A stretch of 64,000 nt of DNA, from NCBI GenBank assembly GCA_028285545.1, contig JANQPA010000033.1:1-64000 (forward strand), in the 5' to 3' direction. The DNA is from Saprospiraceae bacterium. GTDB taxonomy: Bacteria > Bacteroidota > Bacteroidia > Chitinophagales > Saprospiraceae. The notes under the pieces are model-generated. The model saw nothing but the letters and a program-made list of their open reading frames with translations, was not told the DNA's origin and searched no databases. Shown here in pieces: positions 8,294 to 15,373 of this stretch (position 1 is the stretch's first letter; the number at the start of each line of letters is the position of its first letter). A program made the position numbers and the translations under genes.

Positions 8294-10489
8294 ATGAAAC
8301 GGATCATATTCATTTTGTTTGTTTTTTTTATAGTAAAAGCAAACACTCAAAATACCTATCAGGCTATTATCAAAGATGAGCATTCTCAAAAGTCCTTGGT
8401 AGGAGCTACAGCCGTGCTGGAAGGAACCAATAATGGAACCACCTCCGATGAGAATGGATTAATAGTGCTTAATAATATTCCAAATGGAAGGCAGATAATT
8501 GTTATTTCTTTTGTTGGTTATGAAACTCATGAAGAAGCAGTAGAGTTTCCTTTATCCAGCCAAGAGCCAGTCATTATTTACTTAGAAGAAGGGGAGGAGT
8601 TGGAACAAATAACGGTAACGGCTACAAGAAGTACCAGAACCATTGAAAAAATTCCTACGCGAATTGAATTTTTAGGTGCCGAAGAGCTGACCGAAAAGGC
8701 AGTGATGAACTCTACCAATATTGCAATGCTGCTGAGGGAGAGTACTGGAATTCAAATGCAAATAACTTCCCCTAACTCAGCTAATCAGAGTATTCGCATC
8801 CAAGGCTTAGATGGACGATACACACAAATTTTAAAAGACGGGTTTCCTCTTTTTGGTGGTTTTGCGGGCGGATTGAGTATTATGCAAATCCCTCCATTAG
8901 ACCTAAAACAGGTGGAAGTAATTAAAGGGAGCTCATCAACCTTATATGGAGGAGATGCTATAGCAGGTTTAATCAACCTGGTCACTAAAAAACCTGAGCA
9001 TGAAGAACCAGAGTTAAGTGTTATGCTCAATCAGACTACCGCTTCGGGGACCACCTTAAATGGCTTTTATGCACAGCGATTTAATAAAACGGGCTTGTCT
9101 TTGTTTACCTCTGCTAATCGGCAGGAACCCTATGATCCCAATGATGATGGATTTTCTGATATACCCAGGGTGAGGAGTATCAGCTTCACGCCTAGATTTT
9201 TTGTATATCCTGATGAGAACACCACCCTTTGGATGGGAGTTAATGGCACATTTGAAAACCGAATTGGCGGAGATTTACAGGTAATTGATGGCCAAGCTGA
9301 TGCACAGCATGTGTTTTCGGAAGAAAATTTATCCAAAAGATTTTCTACACAACTAGCCTTTGATAAAAAATTTGCCAATTCTGCTGAACTCCGTTTTCGA
9401 AACAGCTTCGGATTTTTTGACCGGGAAGTAAATATTCCAAACTATCAATTTGAGGGCAGCCAGCTGGCAAGTTTTTCGGAAGTCAACTACGCCTTTTCTG
9501 GTAACAATACACAATGGATTCTGGGAGCTAACCTTTTTACTGATGAATTCAATGAAGAGCAGCGAAACTCTGATGCGCTTAGAGATTATCAGAATACCAC
9601 TTTTGGTGCCTTTGTTCAAAATACACTGGACATCAGTTCGCGGTTTGTATTAGAAAGCGGCTTAAGAGTCGATAACAATTCTAATCATGGGACTTTCGTG
9701 CTGCCCAGGATGAGTGTTCTATTTCAAATTAATGATCGATTATCAGGAAGATTAGGTGGCGGACTGGGTTACAAATTACCCACGATATTTACTGAAGAAT
9801 CAGAAGCTCTGACCTTTGAAAATATTCTCCCAATAGATCAAAATACAATTGAAGCTGAAAAATCGATTGGAGGTAATTTTGATATCAATTATCAAACAGT
9901 AGTAGGAGAGGACATGACCTTTTCTCTTAATCAATTTTTCTTTTACACACGATTGAATAATGCACTTATTCTTTCAAACGACCCCAATAGCAACAACTTT
10001 TTTTATGAAAATACTGACGGGATAGTTGATACTAAGGGTTTCGAAACAAATATCAAATTGACATATAAAGATTTTAAACTCTTCCTGCAATATGCTTTCA
10101 TAGATGCTCAACTCGATTTTGATAATAATAAAAGGCAAAAGCCGCTGACCCCAAAGCATAATGCAGGGGCAGTATTGGTATTTGAGCAACATGGAAAATG
10201 GAGATTAGGATTGGAAAGCTATTATACTGGCCCTCAATTTCTTAGCGATAATTCTAAAACCAGAGATTATTGGATTGTTGGCTTCATGGCTTTAAGGCAA
10301 TTTAAGCATTTTGGCTTATTCCTCAATTTTGAAAACTTTGTGGATACCCGACAATCTCGTTTTGGGGATATTGTTCAGCCACCCATCAATAACCCTACAT
10401 TTGCGGAAATCTATGCTCCTTTAGATGGATTTGTAGTTAATGGAGGTTTTATTTGGAATTTGTTTGAGAAAAAGGATCACCACCATTAA
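8294..10489 (+). CDS. TonB-dependent outer membrane receptor
   Basis: A 731-residue receptor. A signal peptide (residues 1-18) is followed by a carboxypeptidase-like regulatory domain (about 19-105: GATAVLEGTNNGTTSDENGLIVL, ISFVGYETHEE), a plug domain (about 115-225, including RIQGLDGRYTQILKDGFPL and EVIKGSSSTLYGGDAIAGLINLVTKKP) and a C-terminal beta-barrel ending near residue 725. The ring of features fits FepA/BtuB-like receptors that import siderophores, vitamins or metals with TonB energy. The substrate cannot be read directly. The C-terminus ends in KKDHHH, which may bind a metal ion or be incidental. The small Cys-rich gene upstream and the AraC regulator are likely functional neighbours. 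Confidence 0.9.
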   Translation: MKRIIFILFVFFIVKANTQNTYQAIIKDEHSQKSLVGATAVLEGTNNGTTSDENGLIVLNNIPNGRQIIVISFVGYETHEEAVEFPLSSQEPVIIYLEEGEELEQITVTATRSTRTIEKIPTRIEFLGAEELTEKAVMNSTNIAMLLRESTGIQMQITSPNSANQSIRIQGLDGRYTQILKDGFPLFGGFAGGLSIMQIPPLDLKQVEVIKGSSSTLYGGDAIAGLINLVTKKPEHEEPELSVMLNQTTASGTTLNGFYAQRFNKTGLSLFTSANRQEPYDPNDDGFSDIPRVRSISFTPRFFVYPDENTTLWMGVNGTFENRIGGDLQVIDGQADAQHVFSEENLSKRFSTQLAFDKKFANSAELRFRNSFGFFDREVNIPNYQFEGSQLASFSEVNYAFSGNNTQWILGANLFTDEFNEEQRNSDALRDYQNTTFGAFVQNTLDISSRFVLESGLRVDNNSNHGTFVLPRMSVLFQINDRLSGRLGGGLGYKLPTIFTEESEALTFENILPIDQNTIEAEKSIGGNFDINYQTVVGEDMTFSLNQFFFYTRLNNALILSNDPNSNNFFYENTDGIVDTKGFETNIKLTYKDFKLFLQYAFIDAQLDFDNNKRQKPLTPKHNAGAVLVFEQHGKWRLGLESYYTGPQFLSDNSKTRDYWIVGFMALRQFKHFGLFLNFENFVDTRQSRFGDIVQPPINNPTFAEIYAPLDGFVVNGGFIWNLFEKKDHHH

Positions 10490-10790
10490 ATGGTTCCGGG
10501 TTCCGTGTTCTGAGTTCCGTGATGAAGAGTACTACTTTTGAGGGGCTCTGTTATTTGAAGCTTATTTGGCACGCAGCCACCTTCGGCCGCCAGGGATTTC
10601 GTAAATATCGCAGTTAAGAGTTAGCGGAATCTGTGAAATCAGCGTGGAAAAAGAGTTCAAATAAGCAACCATCCTTTCAATAAAGCAATCCCTAACCCTG
10701 GAACCCTGGAACCCTGGAACCCTGGAACCCTGGAACCCTGGAACCCTGGAACCCTGGAACCCTGGAACCCTGGAACCCTGGAACCATTTT
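10486..10790. repeat. Octamer tandem array with inverted left arm
   Basis: Eleven perfect tandem copies of AACCCTGG run from 10694 to 10781, with a partial twelfth. The opposite end of the gap (from about 10486) carries TGGTTCCGGGTTCCG, the near complement of the end of the array, followed by degenerate 7-bp versions of the same word. The whole can fold back as a long imperfect hairpin. No spacers are present, so this is not CRISPR. It occupies most of the 406 bp between the TonB receptor and the fasciclin gene. A segment at about 10622-10695 recurs near 53105. Confidence 0.85.
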
Positions 10791-10799
10791 TCAAAAAAA

Positions 10800-10817
10800 C
10801 AGTGACAAAAATCACTG
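10800..10817. promoter_or_regulatory. Possible Crp/Fnr-type operator
   Basis: CAGTGACAAAAATCACTG is a perfect dyad of two 6-bp arms separated by 6 nt, the geometry of Crp/Fnr-family operators. It ends 78 bp before the ATG of the fasciclin gene. No promoter of the TAnnTTTG type is obvious between it and the gene. The regulator is not in the window. Confidence 0.4.
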
Positions 10818-10895
10818 AATTTGATTAATAAAAGGATATAAAGATACTTTTATCTTCTATTTGGATTTGCTAACTTGCAAAAAAACACTAGAACT

Positions 10896-11459
10896 ATGAA
10901 AAAGCATAGAGCATTTTTAGCGATTTTATCCTTATTGATTTTTTTTGGTTGTAACCAAAATCCTTCTTCTACACAATCTTCTAATTCAGGAGATGCTACC
11001 TCCGTTCAGCCGAAAGGGCAATCAACTGTAAAAGATGATGTCTCAGAAAAGCATATACTTAGTATTGCCATTGGGTCAAAAGACCACTCTACATTGGTAG
11101 CCGCTGTACAAGCAGCAGACCTAGAAGATGTATTAACCAATGCCGGGCCACTTACTGTTTTTGCACCTACTAATGAGGCTTTCGAAAAACTACCAGAAGG
11201 AACTTTAGAAACATTATTAAAACCTGAAAATAAGGCCACTCTAGCCAATATCATCACCTTCCATGCAGCGCCCGGCAGCTACGATGCCAATAATATCAGA
11301 GGGGTGATGGGGATCGGGCAAGCCACTGGAGACAAAGTAAAAGTGGAGGTGGTAGATGGAGTAACTACCGTAAATGGAGCTAAGGTATTGGCTACGGTTA
11401 AAGCTTCCAATGGTTATGTACACGTAATTGACGGAGTGTTATTGCCACCTGAAGGATAA
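10896..11459 (+). CDS. Fasciclin-domain lipoprotein
   Basis: A 187-residue lipoprotein starting at the ATG at 10896; an in-frame TTG 21 bp upstream is less likely because the signal begins MKKHRAFLAIL. The lipobox is FFGC (Cys about 20). After a Ser/Gln-rich linker, one FAS1 domain spans about residues 50-186, with the two conserved boxes VFAPTNEAFEKLP and VHVIDGVLLPP. FAS1 domains mediate adhesion in eukaryotes and have mostly unknown roles in bacterial envelopes. It stands alone, convergent with the dehydrogenase gene and probably under the dyad at 10800. Confidence 0.92.
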   Translation: MKKHRAFLAILSLLIFFGCNQNPSSTQSSNSGDATSVQPKGQSTVKDDVSEKHILSIAIGSKDHSTLVAAVQAADLEDVLTNAGPLTVFAPTNEAFEKLPEGTLETLLKPENKATLANIITFHAAPGSYDANNIRGVMGIGQATGDKVKVEVVDGVTTVNGAKVLATVKASNGYVHVIDGVLLPPEG

Positions 11460-11466
11460 AAAATAT

Positions 11467-11510
11467 AATAAATTAGATAAGGCTGGCGAATCCGCCTCAT
11501 TTAATTTATT
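11467..11510. terminator. Hairpin between convergent genes
   Basis: AATAAATTA at 11467-11475 pairs with TAATTTATT at 11502-11510 around GGCTGGCGAATCCGCC. It lies exactly between the stops of the fasciclin and dehydrogenase genes, fitting a bidirectional terminator. The 14-mer GGCTGGCGAATCCG (11481-11494) recurs in reverse at 63180-63193. Confidence 0.5.
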
Positions 11511-12294
11511 ATAAACAAGTGGTTCTTCCTCCATCCACAGTTAAATTGGTGCCTGTAATATAAGCAGCGGCTGGACTTGCCAGAAAGGCTGCTGCTGCCC
11601 CAATTTCTGCAGGGTTGGCAAATCTGCCCATAGGAATGGCGGCTTTCATTTTTAGTTGTATTTCTTCAATACTGGTATTTGCTTTTTTTGCATTGGCCTC
11701 AATAATTTCCTCAAGGCGGCCTGTGCTGGTAGCTCCCGGTAGGACATTATTGACCGTGATGCCAAAAGGCCCTAATTCATTAGCCATAGTTTTTGACCAA
11801 TTGGCTACAGCAGCCCTGGTAGTGTTTGAAACTCCTAAATTTTTTAAAGGAGCTTTTACAGAGGTAGATATAATATTGATTATCCTGCCATAATTATCTT
11901 CTTTCATCCCTGGAATGACCAGCTGACTCAAAAGGTGATTGCAAAGAAGATGGATTTTATAGGCCTGCAAAAAATCCTCGGATTGTGCATTGGTTATTGG
12001 GCCTGAAGGAGGCCCACCAGCATTATTGATGAGAATATGGATGTTTTTTAGACTTATCAGGCCTCTGACTTTCTTTTTTAATTCCTCTGTATTTGAAAAA
12101 TCTGCCGCCAGGAAATCATGATGCTGTCCCTGTGAGTGATCCAATTGATGAATTACCTCTGATAAAACTTGTGGGGATCTGGAGACTAGGGTGACATTTG
12201 CACCCAGTAAGGCTAATTCTATAGCAGTAGCCTTACCAATTCCTTTACTACTACCGCAAACCAGGGCGTTTTTTCCTTTTAAACTGAGCTGCAT
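11509..12294 (-). CDS. Short-chain dehydrogenase with altered active site
   Basis: A 261-residue Rossmann protein starting at ATG 12294 (an upstream TTG at 12312 is less likely). Residues 1-35 hold the nucleotide site GSSKGIGKATA; NNAGG (about 87-91) and the C-terminal region (NNVLPGATSTGRL, AAAFLASPAAAYITGTNLTVDGG) fit FabG-like SDR proteins. At the position of the usual Tyr-x-x-x-Lys the protein has SNTTRAAVANWSK, so the catalytic Tyr and Lys are replaced by residues of SNTTR. Relatives with SNxxR at this place exist, and their chemistry is not settled. It may be an NAD(P)-binding protein with a different mechanism. No operon partner is visible. Confidence 0.85.
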   Translation of the reverse strand: MQLSLKGKNALVCGSSKGIGKATAIELALLGANVTLVSRSPQVLSEVIHQLDHSQGQHHDFLAADFSNTEELKKKVRGLISLKNIHILINNAGGPPSGPITNAQSEDFLQAYKIHLLCNHLLSQLVIPGMKEDNYGRIINIISTSVKAPLKNLGVSNTTRAAVANWSKTMANELGPFGITVNNVLPGATSTGRLEEIIEANAKKANTSIEEIQLKMKAAIPMGRFANPAEIGAAAAFLASPAAAYITGTNLTVDGGRTTCL

Positions 12295-12352
12295 ATCTTT
12301 AATTTTTGGCAAAGGTAAAAAATCTTGTGCTTTTTAGATTTTATTATCCTAA

Positions 12353-12632
12353 GTCTTTCTACTTTTTACTTTCTTCCCTTTTCTAAAAGTTGTATCGCAA
12401 AATGAATTGCTTAATTTTGCCCAATTAATTAACTCAAGTTGCGACGCAACTTGAGTTAAGAATGTAACTGCCTTAGTCGGCAGTCAAGAAAGGTAACTAC
12501 CTCCGGTAGTCAGGGAAGTAAAAAGATTTTTGACTTTTTATCAAAATTATAAGCCGTTCATGAGCAATAAAGATTTTTGTCCTTCTACATTTTACTTTTT
12601 TCCTTATTCCCCAAGTTGTATCGCAACTTGGA
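12353..12632. repeat. Broken REP-like region with palindromes
   Basis: The gap before lpxH holds several related pieces. A 29-bp palindrome with 14-bp arms (12430-12458) contains CAAGTTGCGACGCAACTTG. A second copy of the motif, CAAGTTGTATCGCAACTTG, lies at 12612-12630, and a decayed one near 12387. Two direct copies of a small hairpin (GTAACTRCC..GGYAGTCA; stems 12467-12472/12479-12484 and 12496-12501/12505-12510) lie between. Stretches such as CTTCTACATTTTACTTTTT match the core of the elements at 26335 and 61554. I see no gene in the gap. Confidence 0.7.
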
Positions 12633-12655
12633 TTAATTAAGTGAATTCACTTTAC

Positions 12656-13462
12656 ATGGAGACATCAAAACGAGTGTATTTTGCTTCTGATTTTCATCTG
12701 GGGGTAGATGCAAAATTTACAAGTAAAGAGCGTGAAAAACAAATAGTGCGGTGGCTTGAGCACATATCCTCTGATGCAGAGGCCATCTATTTGGTAGGCG
12801 ATTTGTTTGATTTTTGGTTTGAATATAAAACGGTGATTCCAAAAGGGTACTCACGATTATTAGGAAAGCTAGCAGAATTAAGAGATAGAGGTGTTCCAAT
12901 CTATTTTTTCACAGGGAATCATGATATGTGGATGTTTCGCTATTTTGAAGAGGAGATGGGAATTCCTATTTATCGACAACCTATTACCAGGAAAATTGGC
13001 GGGAAAACCTTTTTTATTGGTCACGGGGATGGCTTGGGCCCTGGAGATCACGGGTATAAATTTTTAAAAAAGATATTTGCTAACCCAATTTGTCAGTGGT
13101 TATTTGCCCGGTTACACCCTAATTTCGGCATGGGGATGGCAAACTTTTGGTCTGGAAAAAGCCGGGCCCTGTATCCGGAGCCACCTAAATTTTTAGGGGA
13201 AGATAAAGAATGGCTGCTTAGTTTCTCAAACGACCAATTGGATAAACAACCTGAGGTCGATTTTTTCATTTTTGGTCATAGACACCTTCCCATTGATTAT
13301 ATTTTGAAAAATAAAAGCAGTAGATATATAAATTTAGGGGAATGGCTTACGTTTAATAGTTATGCAGTATTTGATGGGCAGGAACTACAACTACAATTTT
13401 TTGAAAATGAAGAGGGCCTTATATTTGGAAATAACCCTGCTCAGCTGGAAAATGATGTCTAG
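12656..13462 (+). CDS. lpxH: UDP-2,3-diacylglucosamine diphosphatase
   Basis: A 268-residue calcineurin-like phosphoesterase of the LpxH type, acting at the inner face of the cytoplasmic membrane to release UMP from UDP-2,3-diacylglucosamine during lipid A synthesis. Metal-binding blocks appear in order: DFHLG (about 11-15), VGDLFDFW (about 46-53), GNHDMWMF (about 83-90), GHGDGLG (about 120-126) and FGHRHLP (about 205-211). The ATG at 12656 is preferred to the in-frame GTG at 12641, because the domain begins RVYFASDFH. The next gene overlaps its stop codon by the sequence ATGATGTCTAG, suggesting coupled translation. Confidence 0.85.
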   Translation: METSKRVYFASDFHLGVDAKFTSKEREKQIVRWLEHISSDAEAIYLVGDLFDFWFEYKTVIPKGYSRLLGKLAELRDRGVPIYFFTGNHDMWMFRYFEEEMGIPIYRQPITRKIGGKTFFIGHGDGLGPGDHGYKFLKKIFANPICQWLFARLHPNFGMGMANFWSGKSRALYPEPPKFLGEDKEWLLSFSNDQLDKQPEVDFFIFGHRHLPIDYILKNKSSRYINLGEWLTFNSYAVFDGQELQLQFFENEEGLIFGNNPAQLENDV

Positions 13463-14252
13463 AATATTAATCATTCTAACCTTAAGCCTTTTATCTTTAA
13501 TGCTTAAAGGGCAGGTAGATTTTAAACTAATTGATAGCATCGAAATTGAAGGGGATCTAGTAGCTGTAGATCGCCTGAATCAGCTTTACATTCTTGATGA
13601 GCAAGATGAATTGTCTAAAATCGATAATCAAGGAAAAATACTCTTTCAATTTAGCGATAACACTTTGGGGGCTTTCTCTGGTATTGACGTAACGGACCCT
13701 TTTAATGTGCTTATCTTTTTCCAATCCTTCCAATTTGCCAAAATTCTGGATCGTACTTTGAACCCAAATGTGGAATTTGACTTTGGAGCGCTCAATTTAT
13801 TTAACGTTCAATCGATTGTTAATGGAGTAGATAATACCATTTGGGCATTTGATCAGCAGGAAGGAAAGCTTTTTAATTTGGATGCTAAAGGGGAAATTCT
13901 TAATCAAAGTCAAGATTTGGTGTTTCTTCTCAAAATTAGGCCTGAATCCGAGCATCTTCTTTTAAATAAAAATGAAGTCTGGTTATTGGCTAATGGTACT
14001 GATTTGATAAAGTTTGACTCTTTTGGGCAATTTCAGCGTAATTTTAAATGGAACAATAATATTGACCATATCTGTACCTGGAAAGATCGACTTGTTTTCC
14101 GCTCCAATCAAAACTGGTATCTTTTGGCACCCTCAGTTTGGGAGGCCATTCAGATTCAATTACCTGAACCAGCCGAGCATAATAAAGTCTATTTCAATAA
14201 TAATTACCTCTATATTCAGCAAGAGGATAGGGTGCTTGTTTATAAGTTTTAG
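13452..14252 (+). CDS. Secreted protein with propeller-like repeats
   Basis: A protein of about 266 residues. Two ATGs (13452, 13455) overlap the end of lpxH. A signal peptide (ILTLSLLSLMLKGQ) leads into repeated short strands of the kind LYILDEQDELSKIDNQGKILFQF and IWAFDQQEGKLFNLDAKGEIL, which suggest an NHL- or YVTN-like beta-propeller of a few blades. I do not recognise a named family. Its overlap with lpxH implies co-expression, but the sequence gives no hint of a part in lipid A synthesis. Confidence 0.7.
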   Translation: MMSRILIILTLSLLSLMLKGQVDFKLIDSIEIEGDLVAVDRLNQLYILDEQDELSKIDNQGKILFQFSDNTLGAFSGIDVTDPFNVLIFFQSFQFAKILDRTLNPNVEFDFGALNLFNVQSIVNGVDNTIWAFDQQEGKLFNLDAKGEILNQSQDLVFLLKIRPESEHLLLNKNEVWLLANGTDLIKFDSFGQFQRNFKWNNNIDHICTWKDRLVFRSNQNWYLLAPSVWEAIQIQLPEPAEHNKVYFNNNYLYIQQEDRVLVYKF

Positions 14253-14409
14253 CAGATAGAAGCTTTCTTAAAAACCGGCGCTATTCTTGGTTTATTAAGT
14301 AATAACTCTCATGCTTATAATTTGGACAAATTAGAACGAAAATAATCTGACAAAAGGTTCAAAAATCATTCATTTAGTTGAAGTCAAATTTTGGTCACGC
14401 CCTCAAATA

Positions 14410-14445
14410 AAGCGATTCTATGAGCATTCTATCATAGAATCGCTT
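14410..14445. terminator. Bidirectional terminator hairpin
   Basis: A perfect 14-bp stem (AAGCGATTCTATGA at 14410-14423, complement at 14432-14445) with an 8-nt loop lies between the convergent genes ending at 14252 and 14469. It is flanked by AT-rich DNA on both sides. Confidence 0.65.
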
Positions 14446-14468
14446 AAATATTCATCTATTCATGTTTT

Positions 14469-14888
14469 TTACTTTCCTCTACCCAATATTACCGCTATTA
14501 TACCTGCTACGATAGCAGACTGAACAGTGCTAATTGCAATATTTGCAATGGTTCCATTTAGATTATGAATGTTGGCTGTAGCAAAATTGATCATGCCAAC
14601 TGCAAAACTAACCAGGAATCCAATTACTGCACCAGCCTTAGCACCGGTAGCAAAAGTAGATATACTAGCCCAGCGTCCAAAGATGACAGCAAAAAGTAAG
14701 CCCATAGCCAAGTGTCCTAAAATTAATGGAATCCAAAGAAGTCCTTCTTCGGTTTTCATAACACCAGAAGCAGAACCCATATTAGCTTCAAAAAAGCTTG
14801 TTAGGGCTATACCATACAATAAAAAGCCAATAATTAATGCTACTATGCCTCCGACTATACCGGCAATAAGGATTTTAGATGTACTCAT
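14469..14888 (-). CDS. Four-helix membrane protein
   Basis: A 139-residue integral membrane protein with four hydrophobic helices: about 6-28 (IAGIVGGIVALIIGFLLYGIAL), 50-72, 82-105 and 115-137. Small residues (Gly, Ala) are abundant in the helices. The size and helix spacing resemble small families such as DUF1761, but I cannot assign it firmly. It stands alone, and its gap to the next gene holds no partner. Confidence 0.6.
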   Translation of the reverse strand: MSTSKILIAGIVGGIVALIIGFLLYGIALTSFFEANMGSASGVMKTEEGLLWIPLILGHLAMGLLFAVIFGRWASISTFATGAKAGAVIGFLVSFAVGMINFATANIHNLNGTIANIAISTVQSAIVAGIIAVILGRGK

Positions 14889-15373
14889 TTGTTAATAGTT
14901 TAGGTGAAGAATATTTCTCTCCTAAAAATATTAATATTCCTTGAAATTATCGAATTGAAGAAGTCTGCAAAAACCACCCTATTCTAAAACTAACCATTTT
15001 AATTAAGATTCCTAGCAAGTCTAAATAGGAAAGTGCCAAAAACCGATTCTAAAAAACAATGCTTGTTTATAAATTTTAACGACGTTGTGACGAGGAAGAA
15101 CATAATTAGGAATTATTTCTACATAAACAATATAAAATTAATTTAAGCAAAGGATTATTAAGCTTGGAAAGATTGGTAATCCTTTGCGAATCAATAGCTT
15201 ACCAATCCCTACATTTCATTTCGGGCTTAGTAATCTATTATCGAGCTAAATTTTATTTATCCATGCAAAAAGGCCAATTTTTGCTGTTAAACTACTTAAT
15301 AAATAACCCAATTTTATTCATTCCTTATTTACGAATAACTAAATAACCATTAACGAATAACCAATAAGCAACA
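14889..15373. other. Gene-free stretch with one hairpin
   Basis: No convincing gene occurs in these 485 bases. A perfect 11-bp stem, GCAAAGGATTA at 15147-15157 with TAATCCTTTGC at 15177-15187, has a 19-nt loop. Near 15330-15370 a short unit of the form ACGAATAACYAATAA is repeated degenerately, just beyond the stop of the permease gene. Confidence 0.4.

Noticed and set aside
10567-10580. TGGCAC as a sigma-54 promoter
   Set aside because: No TTGC-like element follows at the right distance and no gene starts downstream within reach.
10694-10785. Tandem array that might be taken for CRISPR
   Set aside because: Units are 8 bp, contiguous and without spacers, and no cas genes are near.
13362-13451. 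Longer N-terminus for the propeller gene after lpxH
   Set aside because: It would overlap about 100 bp of lpxH; the signal peptide begins at 13452-13455.
15164-15346. Possible 60-residue gene in the gap at 15.2 kb
   Set aside because: The frame covers a hairpin, lacks a recognisable family or ribosome site, and ends in repeats.
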